Assembly (NCBI GenBank): GCA_030694835.1
Contig: JAUYUF010000190.1
Span: 1 to 14,501 of the forward strand
Direction: 5' to 3'
DNA from: Flavobacteriaceae bacterium
GTDB taxonomy: Bacteria; Bacteroidota; Bacteroidia; Flavobacteriales; Flavobacteriaceae
DNA: 14,501 bases
The notes beneath the pieces are model-generated. The model was given only the letters and a program-made list of their open reading frames with translations. It was not told the origin of the DNA and did no database searches. Positions within the stretch are counted from its first letter, which is position 1; each line of letters starts with the position of its first letter. This document shows, in pieces, positions 7,064 through 14,297 of this stretch. A program made the position numbers and the translations under genes.

Positions 7064-7098
7064 AAACCTTAGCACGAGCAAGATGCTCGCGCTAGTTT
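7064..7098. terminator. Strong REP-like hairpin between convergent metF and receptor gene
   Basis: AAAC-(ct)-TAGC-(a)-CGAGCA (7064-7080) pairs with TGCTCG-(c)-GCTA-GTTT (7084-7098) around a 3-nt loop: 14 base pairs with a 2-nt bulge and one mismatch. It starts 4 nt after the metF stop and is the most GC-rich non-coding stretch between the convergent genes. No long T-run follows on either strand, so it may act as a processing or transcription-end structure, or be a dispersed REP-type palindrome. Confidence 0.55.
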
Positions 7099-7112
7099 GA
7101 GTAAACTTAAAT

Positions 7113-7176
7113 TTTCAATCCTTGAATCTTTCAATCTTTCAATCTTTGAATCATTTAATTTTTCAATCTTTCAATT
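7113..7176. repeat. Eight-unit, 8-bp tandem repeat (consensus TTTCAATC)
   Basis: Eight consecutive 8-bp units run without a single insertion or deletion: TTTCAATC, CTTGAATC, TTTCAATC, TTTCAATC, TTTGAATC, ATTTAATT, TTTCAATC, TTTCAATT. Four are identical and the rest differ by one to three bases. On the minus strand the unit reads GATTGAAA. The last unit overlaps the stop codon (7175-7177) of the receptor gene, so the repeat forms the start of that gene's 3' untranslated region. Confidence 0.85.
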
Positions 7177-9859
7177 ACAAATTATACTTCACCGAAAACA
7201 TAAAATACCTTGGTTGCACCATAAACTGCGAAGTGCTGGTCACAAATTCGGTAAAAGAATCATCGTTGATAGAACTGTTATTTAACAGATTAGTAGCCAT
7301 CAAACTGTATTCCCATTTACTGTCTTTTTTCTGATAATATATTTTAGCATCTAACAGTGAATAATTGTTTTTGATGGTTTTATCGGCATCGCGGTAGTTG
7401 TAATAACTGTAATCTGCGGTAAAAATAAAATGCTTTAAAAATCCGATTTCAACATTGGCAAAAGGTCGGTCAGTAATGTATTGCGTATCGCGATTTCCAG
7501 TATTATAATCATTAAAAATACGATTGTAACCCACTTCAAAATTGGGTGCATTTTTAAAAGAACTCACCAAACTTCCTTGATAATTTTGGGTAAATGAAGT
7601 AGATTCACTCCATACATTATTCACAAAATTAAAGAAATTACTGTGGGTTGCATTGGCACGCAAACGGGTTTCTATTTTTCCGTAGCGTTTACTAAAACGT
7701 AAATTTCCTGAAATAGTTTCATCGGCTAAATTAGAATTGATGGGACTCGATACTTGATTGATTCCAACCATCGTAGTACTATTTTTAACACCATCAACTT
7801 TTTTAGAATAGTTAGCAAATCCCTGAATATTGAGGAAGGAGAACATATTAAAATTGAAATACTGTAAGGATACTCGGTGATATAAAGCATTTTCCAACGC
7901 TCTATTTCCTTTACTCATCGAATTGTAATTGTTGAGGATAAAGCCCTCTGAGCGTTTTAAAATATCGGTAAATTCTAATGACATATTATAGGTTAAACGC
8001 AAAGTTTCTGATTTCTTCAGCTGTAATTTAGCATAAAAGTCAGGTAATAATTTGGTATCATCCGTTTCGATGGTAGTACCCAATTGCGTGTCTTTCATCA
8101 AATATTGATGCAAAGTCAAACCCGGACTAACCGTTAATATACCGCTCACCATTTTATAACGCAATCCCATATATAAATCAGTAAAATTATAGGTAACATC
8201 ATTTTTTAAATTGTCATTATTGAGCGGATTTTGAGTATCGTTATCCAAAATCTGAAAAAGTGAAGAATCAAAATTTTGGTGACTTACCGTTGCTGCGGCT
8301 GTAATATTGATATTACTCGTATTGTTTAACAGGTAAAAATAATCTGCCTTAACATCTAATTTATTGGTTTTAATCGTACGATTCTGAGTTAAATCATACA
8401 AGCTTTGCGCCTGTGTTGGCAAAATAGATGGAAACGGTTGAAAAGCCGTTGATGCATTATAAAACGGCTGTTCTTCTTGCCAAAGATGTTGAATTTCTGC
8501 TGAATATAAATTTTTAGCATTAATCGTTTTATAAAAATTGATGTTTTGATTGATAGAAAAAGGATCATTTTCTTTTCCAACTTCGATATTATTGGGAACC
8601 CCCGAAACCAATGATGCAATGGAATTATCTTCGGTTTGTTTTGATTTTTTAATTAAGATATCGTAATCAAAATGAGTGCTTAAATTGGGTTTATAAGACG
8701 AACTTAATTTGAGCATTGCTAACTGACTTCTTTGCAAAGCTCCTGAAGTAGTTGCCTCTGTTAGATTAGATTGAATATAGGTTTTCTGACTCTTAGTCAA
8801 CAAATCGGTTTTGGCATCGTTTAAAATTGAAAACCCACTCAAAGTCCACGTTTTAATGGGATTGTAACTAAAGTTAAAAGCACCAAATTTGGTGTCAATT
8901 TCCTGTGCTCGATTATCGCGTGTCATAGAAAATCCTAAATCATTGGAGGAGATTTGAATGGTCGTTCCTCCACCGCGATTGATGCCTCGCATACCACCTG
9001 TAAACCTGAAATAATCTTGCATCGTAAAAGGAACAGCTCCGATATTATTGGCATCAAACAACAAATTGACACTTTTTTTAGGGCTGTAATAAAATAGTTT
9101 TGGATGTACTAAATACCTTTCTTCCAAACCAATTCCGCCGCCTAATTCACCAAACCAAAAGTTTTCTTTTCCTTTTTTAAGTCGGATGTTCATCGCCACA
9201 TTATCAGAATCATCACCAACACCTCGCATTGGATTTACCTCATTGTAATTGCGTAAAAACTCAATTTTATCTATTGCACTGGCTGGAATATTTTTGGTAG
9301 CCATTTTAGTATCACCATCAAAAAAATCCTTACCATTCACCATTACTTTTTGCACTTTCTTCCCTTCCACCTCAACTTCACCATCCGAATTAATTTCAAC
9401 TCCGGGCAGTTTTTTCAACACATCACCTAATTTTTTTTCATTTCCACTTGCAAAAGCATCTTTGTCATAAGTCAATGTATCTCCACTTACTTTTATCGGA
9501 ATTTTATAGGTAACCTCCACTTCTTTGAGTTTATCATCCATTGCTTTAAGCACAATAGACTTAGTAATATTTCCAATATCAACAGTTGTTATAACTGTTT
9601 CCTGATGCGGAGCATAACCCAAATAACTTACACGTAATTGATATGTTTGATTGGGTTCAACCGTTAAACGAAAATTTCCTTTAGAATCTGTAATGGAATA
9701 AGATTCAATGGTATTATTGCTCTTAAGTGCAATAACATTGGCCATTTCTAATGGATTACCTTGTTGATCTTTGATACTCCCTTCAATTTTGATGGCTTGA
9801 GAAAATAAAATTATTGGTGAAAATACAGCCAATAATTTCAATAAAAGTTTCTTTTTCAT
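7175..9859 (-). CDS. TonB-dependent-receptor-like outer-membrane beta-barrel protein
   Basis: A large outer-membrane protein with the Bacteroidota architecture. A signal peptide covers residues 1-21 (Lys-rich start, hydrophobic core, ending FSQ). A CarboxypepD_reg-like beta-sandwich domain follows at about 22-105 (IEGSIKDQQGNPLEMANV). A plug-like region lies at about 110-215 (LGDVLKKLPGVEI, VMVNGKDFFDGD, IPASAIDKIEFL). The rest, to residue 894, is a barrel of alternating polar/aromatic strands ending KYNL. It resembles the OMP_b-brl_3-type receptors rather than SusC: no SusD partner is nearby, and instead a GLPGLI gene lies 29 bases upstream in the same direction. The reading frame extends back to a TTG at 9865, but the ATG at 9859 gives a proper signal peptide and is preferred. 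The substrate is unknown. Confidence 0.88.
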   Translation of the reverse strand: MKKKLLLKLLAVFSPIILFSQAIKIEGSIKDQQGNPLEMANVIALKSNNTIESYSITDSKGNFRLTVEPNQTYQLRVSYLGYAPHQETVITTVDIGNITKSIVLKAMDDKLKEVEVTYKIPIKVSGDTLTYDKDAFASGNEKKLGDVLKKLPGVEINSDGEVEVEGKKVQKVMVNGKDFFDGDTKMATKNIPASAIDKIEFLRNYNEVNPMRGVGDDSDNVAMNIRLKKGKENFWFGELGGGIGLEERYLVHPKLFYYSPKKSVNLLFDANNIGAVPFTMQDYFRFTGGMRGINRGGGTTIQISSNDLGFSMTRDNRAQEIDTKFGAFNFSYNPIKTWTLSGFSILNDAKTDLLTKSQKTYIQSNLTEATTSGALQRSQLAMLKLSSSYKPNLSTHFDYDILIKKSKQTEDNSIASLVSGVPNNIEVGKENDPFSINQNINFYKTINAKNLYSAEIQHLWQEEQPFYNASTAFQPFPSILPTQAQSLYDLTQNRTIKTNKLDVKADYFYLLNNTSNINITAAATVSHQNFDSSLFQILDNDTQNPLNNDNLKNDVTYNFTDLYMGLRYKMVSGILTVSPGLTLHQYLMKDTQLGTTIETDDTKLLPDFYAKLQLKKSETLRLTYNMSLEFTDILKRSEGFILNNYNSMSKGNRALENALYHRVSLQYFNFNMFSFLNIQGFANYSKKVDGVKNSTTMVGINQVSSPINSNLADETISGNLRFSKRYGKIETRLRANATHSNFFNFVNNVWSESTSFTQNYQGSLVSSFKNAPNFEVGYNRIFNDYNTGNRDTQYITDRPFANVEIGFLKHFIFTADYSYYNYRDADKTIKNNYSLLDAKIYYQKKDSKWEYSLMATNLLNNSSINDDSFTEFVTSTSQFMVQPRYFMFSVKYNL

Positions 9860-9888
9860 AAACAATTAATACACTAATAATAAATAAA

Positions 9889-10737
9889 TTACATCCTTAC
9901 TTGAATACTGTGAGTATTGCCTCCTTGTTTCCTGCCGCCTTCAAAATTCTCGCGCATTTCTTCCATTTTTGTTTTCATAATTTCGTTGTATTCTTTTTGA
10001 GACACCACCTTTCCCTTGTCAGGCTCAGTAATTTTGATTTTTTCTTTTGGATTTAAATCTAAGGATACTAATTGCAATGACATTCTATCAGCATTTACTT
10101 CCATAATTAATCCCGGAAGACCCCAATACTCACCCGGACCATTATTGACAGGTACTTCTGGAGAATACCAAGCTTCAATAATAATTTCACGTGGTGTTGT
10201 AGTTATAGAATCGTTTGTATTTACTCTGTTTTGACCACTTCCTCTTCGCATATTAAATGACGTTTCATTACTTTTAATAGTGGCAACTGCTTTAAAACTC
10301 AAATACTTTCCTGTCATTTTTGTTTCATCAACCAATTTCCAATTGTAAACGGTTAATGAATCTTTAATCAGAAAGTTTTTACCCATTAGTTCTGATTCCT
10401 TTGTAAACGTTTTATTTTTAACATTTTTAAAATGCTTGCCATTCATAGCTCCGCCAATCATGATCATCATTCCTCCAAAACCACCAGATTCCTGTTCCAA
10501 TTTTGCTTCTTCTTTATAAATCGCGGTGTTTTTGTCAAAAGTCAATTCAAAGGTTTTTTCCATTTGTTTGCGCATCATCTCCATAATTTGTTGTTGTTGA
10601 TTTGGAGATATTCTGGTACTATCTAACTTCATATCCATTCTAAATTTAGATTGATAAATAGCCTTGCCTTGAAAATCTTGAGCTTTAACAACTGAAATTA
10701 AAAGCAAAAAAACGAAGAATATTCTATAATGTTTCAT
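9889..10737 (-). CDS. GLPGLI family exported protein
   Basis: A 282-residue protein with an N-terminal signal peptide (residues 1-19, ending VVKA before QDF) and no other membrane segment, so probably periplasmic or surface-attached. The family signature is complete: AWYSPEVPVNNGPGEYWGLP runs into the hexapeptide GLPGLI at 206-211. The mid-region is unusually rich in Met and Gly (GGFGGMMIMIGGAMNG, 85-100), and Met also clusters at 52-59 and 255-261. GLPGLI proteins (TIGR01200, Pfam Porph_ging) have no established biochemical function but often sit beside a TonB-type receptor, as here: the receptor gene starts 29 bases downstream, so the two are probably one transcript. A role with that receptor at the envelope is inference; the Met clusters could bind soft metals but nothing proves it. 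Confidence 0.93.
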   Translation of the reverse strand: MKHYRIFFVFLLLISVVKAQDFQGKAIYQSKFRMDMKLDSTRISPNQQQQIMEMMRKQMEKTFELTFDKNTAIYKEEAKLEQESGGFGGMMIMIGGAMNGKHFKNVKNKTFTKESELMGKNFLIKDSLTVYNWKLVDETKMTGKYLSFKAVATIKSNETSFNMRRGSGQNRVNTNDSITTTPREIIIEAWYSPEVPVNNGPGEYWGLPGLIMEVNADRMSLQLVSLDLNPKEKIKITEPDKGKVVSQKEYNEIMKTKMEEMRENFEGGRKQGGNTHSIQVRM

Positions 10738-11076
10738 TAGTTAATTATTTTATTTTATAAACTTACAACTATCTATTTATGAATATTTAAGTAAAATCGT
10801 TAATCTTTTGTTAAACGTATTTTAACAATATAACTAAATCAACGTCATTCGACAATTAAAAAAGTAAAAGGTTTAAAGTTATTTTTTTTGATGTATCAAA
10901 ATATTGATTTTAAAATTTCATTTATACTTTTAAAAACTTGTTTTGATTCCTATTCAATTCATAATCTGAGGAATTCAAAATGATAATAATTATTATTCAT
11001 AAGTATTCAACTTTTTACCCTTATAATTCTAAAAATTGATTAAATTTAGCAACCAAAAATAAACTAACTAAACGAT
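10738..11076. other. Divergent intergenic region, GLPGLI gene / deoxynucleoside kinase
   Basis: 339 very AT-rich bases between divergent genes. I see no coding sequence and no exact TTTG/TAnnTTTG promoter on either strand. The nearest candidate is TAAATTTA at 11041-11048, one mismatch from a -7 box, 28 nt before the kinase ATG but with no clear -33 element. An inverted repeat (10808-10828) is described separately. A 14-nt palindrome ATAATAATTATTAT (10983-10996) is probably compositional. Confidence 0.7.
10808..10828. promoter_or_regulatory. Inverted repeat upstream of the GLPGLI gene, possible operator
   Basis: TTGTTAAA (10808-10815) and TTTAACAA (10821-10828) form a perfect 8-bp inverted repeat with a 5-nt spacer (CGTAT). 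It lies 70 nt upstream of the GLPGLI start. The arm length and 13-bp centre-to-centre spacing suit a dimeric regulator, but no regulator gene is in the window and AT-rich DNA yields some such repeats by chance. Confidence 0.35.
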
Positions 11077-11691
11077 ATGCACGTAGCAATTGCAGGAAAT
11101 ATAGGCGCAGGAAAAACAACTTTAACGCAGGCATTGGCAAAACATTATAAATGGGAACCTCATTTTGAATCTGTTGAAGGAAATCCTTATTTAGATGATT
11201 TTTACAATGAAATGGAACGTTGGTCATTTAATTTACAAGTCTATTTTTTAAATAGTCGATTTCGTCAAATTTTAGAGATTCGTGATAGTGGCAGAGACAT
11301 CATTCAAGATAGAACTATTTATGAAGATGCCAATATTTTTGCTCCAAATTTGCACGCCATGGGTTTAATGGCAAATCGTGATTTTAAAAATTATGCTTCG
11401 CTTTTTGAGTTGATGGAACGTTTAGTTACTCCTCCAGATTTATTGATTTATCTAAGAGCTTCGGTTCCTACCTTAGTAGGGCAAATTCACAAACGCGGAA
11501 GAGATTATGAAAATTCGATTAGCATCGATTATTTAAGCAGGTTGAATGAGCGTTATGAAGCATGGGTTTCTCAATATACCAAAGGAAAATTATTGATTGT
11601 CAATGTAGATCATTTAGATTTTGTTGAAAATCCGGAAGATTTAGGAAACATCATCAACCGAATTGATGCTGAAATAAACGGTTTGTTTTAA
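11077..11691 (+). CDS. Deoxynucleoside kinase (deoxyadenosine/deoxyguanosine kinase-like)
   Basis: Phosphorylates deoxynucleosides to monophosphates with ATP, in nucleotide salvage. The 204-residue protein starts directly with the P-loop GNIGAGKTT (7-15). ESVEGNPYLDDFY (31-43) carries the substrate-site glutamate and is followed by WSFNLQVYFLNSRF; the catalytic DRT motif is at 78-80 (IIQDRTIYED) and the lid arginines are in KRGRDYE (139-145). Length and motifs match the bacterial dNK family (dGK/dAK of Bacillus and Lactobacillus). Thymidine kinase 1 and nucleoside monophosphate kinases lack the DRT/lid combination, so they are unlikely. Which base it prefers cannot be read from the sequence. 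It stands alone, faces the pyrophosphatase gene and ends at a strong shared terminator. Confidence 0.92.
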   Translation: MHVAIAGNIGAGKTTLTQALAKHYKWEPHFESVEGNPYLDDFYNEMERWSFNLQVYFLNSRFRQILEIRDSGRDIIQDRTIYEDANIFAPNLHAMGLMANRDFKNYASLFELMERLVTPPDLLIYLRASVPTLVGQIHKRGRDYENSISIDYLSRLNERYEAWVSQYTKGKLLIVNVDHLDFVENPEDLGNIINRIDAEINGLF

Positions 11692-11716
11692 GATTCACTT
11701 TTAATGATAAAGCATA

Positions 11717-11753
11717 AAAAAATCCCCTCGTTTTTTAAACGAGGGGATTTTTT
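11717..11753. terminator. Bidirectional Rho-independent terminator
   Basis: A perfect 17-bp inverted repeat (11717-11733 with 11737-11753) has a CCCCTCG/CGAGGGG core, a 3-nt loop and A6/T6 flanks. The A-tract and T-tract give a U-run on either strand. It ends transcription of both the kinase (stop at 11691) and the converging pyrophosphatase gene (stop at 11774). Confidence 0.95.
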
Positions 11754-11773
11754 AGTTTTATTAAGTTTAGAAC

Positions 11774-14182
11774 TTAGTTTTTCAAAGCATCTATCTGAGC
11801 TTTTACTTCCTCTTTTGTTCCAGTGAAAACATGTTCTTCTATAATGGTTTCTCCATTAATAGTTTTTGTTACTTTAACAATCGCTGAAACGTTTAATTCA
11901 TCAACCACTTTCATTTCAACTTGAATTTGATTTTCAATTGCTAATGTATCATTTGCAGTTACATTGTTATCCATTCTAACTTCAACTGCTATTGGGGCAG
12001 TTAATGTATTACTTTTTTCAAGTGCAATACTTGGAGCAATAACTAAAGCTACAACTGACATTAATTTCAATAAAATATTTAAAGATGGTCCTGAAGTATC
12101 CTTAAATGGATCTCCAACAGTATCACCAACCACAGCTGCTTTGTGAGCAGCTGATCCTTTATAATGCATTGTTCCTTGAATTTCTACTCCACCTTCAAAC
12201 ATTTTCTTAGCATTGTCCCAAGCTCCCCCAGCATTTGATTGGAAAATTGCCATTAATACACCTGAAACAGTAACTCCAGCTAATAAACCACCTAACATTT
12301 CTGGTCCACCAATAAATCCAACTAAGACAGGTGAAGCAATTGCTAAAACTCCTGGCAATACCATTTCTCTCAAAGAAGCTTCAGTAGAAATAGCCACACA
12401 TTTTTGGTAATCTGCAACACCATCTGCTTCATCAAAAATAGCTCTGTCTTCAACCGATGCTTTAGACATATCGCTATCGTATTTTTTCATCACTGCTAAT
12501 GCCGCTTTTAATTGAGGAATATCTCTAAACTGACGACGTACTTCCTGAATCATAGACATGGCTGCTCTACCAACAGCATTCATGGCTAAAGCAGAGAATA
12601 CAAAAGGAAGCATTGCACCAACAAATAATCCAGCCATTACAGTAGATTGTGAAATATCAATCGATTTCATATTGGCCTGTTGCATAAAGGCAGCAAATAA
12701 AGCTAAGGCTGTTAATGCTGCAGATGCAATGGCAAAACCTTTACCAATAGCAGCTGTAGTATTTCCAACTGCATCTAATTTATCAGTACGTTCGCGAACT
12801 TCTTTAGGTAATTCAGCCATTTCTGCAATACCTCCTGCATTATCAGAAATTGGTCCGTAAGCATCTACCGCTAATTGAATACCTGTATTGGCTAACATTC
12901 CAACAGCAGCAATTGCAATACCGTATAATCCAGCAAAGTGGAATGATAAAATAATAGCTGTAGCAATTAACAAAATTGGAATAGCTGTTGACATCATTCC
13001 AACACCTAAACCTGCAATAATATTAGTTGCAGCACCAGTTACCGATTGGTCAACAATACTTTTTACTGGTTTAGTACCAGTTCCTGTATAATATTCTGTT
13101 ATCATTCCAACTCCTAAACCAGCAACTAAACCTACAATGGTAGCGATGAAAACACCGAAAGAAGAATATTCTTTTCCGTTAAACATCCAAGTTTCAGGTA
13201 AGAATGCATTTATGATGAAATATGAAACAACAATCATTACTCCAGCTGATAAATATTCGCCAATATTTAATGCTGTTTGTGGATTTCCTCCTTCTTTAAC
13301 TTTTACAAAGAATGTTCCAAAAATTGAAACTAAGATTCCTGTAGCTGCTAAAGCTAAAGGTAAATAAACTGCTCCCAATTGGAAATCAGCAAATTCTGGT
13401 GATGCAAAAAATACAGCACCTAATACCATTGTTGCGATAATTGAACCTACAAAAGATTCAAATAAGTCAGCTCCCATACCGGCTACATCTCCAACGTTAT
13501 CGCCAACATTATCTGCTATGGTTGCAGGATTTAATGGATGATCTTCTGGTATACCAGCTTCTACTTTACCAACTAAATCAGCTCCAACATCGGCCGCTTT
13601 GGTATAAATACCTCCACCAACACGTGCAAATAAAGCAATTGAAGAAGCACCTAAAGAAAATCCTGAGATTACATTTAAGATAATGGTTAATCCATTAACA
13701 TCATTAATATTATATAGATTGCTGAATAATATCAACAAAGCACTTATTCCAATTACACCTAATGAAACAACACCTAATCCCATTACAGCACCTCCTGAAA
13801 AAGCTACTTCTAGCGCTTTATTCAACGATGTTCTAGCGGCATTAGTCGTTCTAACATTTGCTTTAGTCGCAATTCTCATTCCGATAAATCCAGCTAAAGC
13901 AGACATTAATGCTCCTACAACAAATGATAATGCTACAAATGGTGTTGAATCTTTATCAGACTCACCTTTGAAGATTAATAATACAGCAACAGCTAAAACG
14001 AATACAGATAATACTTTGTATTCAGCTTTTAAAAATGCCATGGCTCCATCTGAAATATTTTTGGCTATTCTAGCCATTTTTTCAGTTCCAACTTCTTGCT
14101 TTGTAACCCATGTAGCCTTATACCACATAAAAAGAAGTCCGATAACTCCTGCCAACGGCAAATAATAAATTAAATTTTCCAT
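11774..14182 (-). CDS. hppA: Membrane-bound, ion-pumping pyrophosphatase
   Basis: An integral inner-membrane enzyme that couples PPi hydrolysis to outward pumping of H+ and/or Na+. The 802 residues contain about 16 hydrophobic segments and all catalytic blocks: GGGIYTKAADVGADLVGK (189-206), EDHPLNPATIADNVGDNVGD (213-232), DNAGGIAEM (447-455) and GDTVGDPFKDTSGPSLN (686-702). In GNTTAA (473-478), Ala477 occupies the position that is Lys in potassium-independent enzymes, so this should be the K+-dependent type. The semi-conserved gate glutamate is in DLFES (Glu242), the placement known from Na+-pumping members; some K+-dependent H+ pumps may share it, so the ion is not settled. Beyond the last helix (ending about 720) there is an extra polar tail of about 80 residues, unusual for the family. 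It seems to be transcribed alone, with an exact -7 box upstream. Confidence 0.96.
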   Translation of the reverse strand: MENLIYYLPLAGVIGLLFMWYKATWVTKQEVGTEKMARIAKNISDGAMAFLKAEYKVLSVFVLAVAVLLIFKGESDKDSTPFVALSFVVGALMSALAGFIGMRIATKANVRTTNAARTSLNKALEVAFSGGAVMGLGVVSLGVIGISALLILFSNLYNINDVNGLTIILNVISGFSLGASSIALFARVGGGIYTKAADVGADLVGKVEAGIPEDHPLNPATIADNVGDNVGDVAGMGADLFESFVGSIIATMVLGAVFFASPEFADFQLGAVYLPLALAATGILVSIFGTFFVKVKEGGNPQTALNIGEYLSAGVMIVVSYFIINAFLPETWMFNGKEYSSFGVFIATIVGLVAGLGVGMITEYYTGTGTKPVKSIVDQSVTGAATNIIAGLGVGMMSTAIPILLIATAIILSFHFAGLYGIAIAAVGMLANTGIQLAVDAYGPISDNAGGIAEMAELPKEVRERTDKLDAVGNTTAAIGKGFAIASAALTALALFAAFMQQANMKSIDISQSTVMAGLFVGAMLPFVFSALAMNAVGRAAMSMIQEVRRQFRDIPQLKAALAVMKKYDSDMSKASVEDRAIFDEADGVADYQKCVAISTEASLREMVLPGVLAIASPVLVGFIGGPEMLGGLLAGVTVSGVLMAIFQSNAGGAWDNAKKMFEGGVEIQGTMHYKGSAAHKAAVVGDTVGDPFKDTSGPSLNILLKLMSVVALVIAPSIALEKSNTLTAPIAVEVRMDNNVTANDTLAIENQIQVEMKVVDELNVSAIVKVTKTINGETIIEEHVFTGTKEEVKAQIDALKN

Positions 14183-14229
14183 TTAGTTATTCGATTTATA
14201 GTAATTATTATAATTTTTAACACAATCTG

Positions 14230-14237
14230 CAAAACTA
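14230..14237 (-). promoter_or_regulatory. Promoter -7 box for the pyrophosphatase gene
   Basis: On the minus strand this reads TAGTTTTG, an exact TAnnTTTG, 47 nt before the hppA ATG. No TTG lies at the expected distance upstream (that stretch is mostly T on the minus strand), so only half of the promoter is supported. Confidence 0.45.
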
Positions 14238-14251
14238 AACAAAGTTGTTGA

Positions 14252-14286
14252 TAAAAAAAAGTTTAAATAGCTGAACTTAATTCAGC
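14252..14286 (-). terminator. Terminator after the cut-off outer-membrane protein gene
   Basis: GCTGAA/TTCAGC (14270-14275 with 14281-14286) forms a 6-bp hairpin with a 5-nt loop. On the minus strand it is followed by TATTTAAAC and then a run of eight T. It starts 11 nt past the stop codon at 14298. The short stem and the offset T-run make it a moderate candidate. Confidence 0.5.
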
Positions 14287-14297
14287 AAATTGTCATT

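Noticed and set aside
7113..7176. CRISPR-like array, because GATTGAAA resembles ends of some CRISPR repeats
   Set aside because: Units are 8 bp and contiguous with no spacers, and no cas genes are present.
7097..7334. Two overlapping plus-strand open frames encoding phenylalanine/serine-rich repeats
   Set aside because: They are translations of the TTTCAATC tandem repeat continuing into the receptor gene's antisense strand; no start context or family likeness.
9860..9865. Upstream TTG start for the receptor gene
   Set aside because: It adds only two residues; the ATG at 9859 gives a standard Lys-rich signal peptide start.
10983..10996. 14-nt palindrome ATAATAATTATTAT before the kinase gene
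   Set aside because: Composed only of A and T in a very AT-rich spacer; no supporting context.
12558..14165. Several long open frames on the plus strand opposite hppA (up to 160 codons)
   Set aside because: They lie antisense to a strongly conserved membrane protein gene, have low-complexity Ala/Ile/Asn/Pro composition mirroring its codons, and show no domain or promoter.
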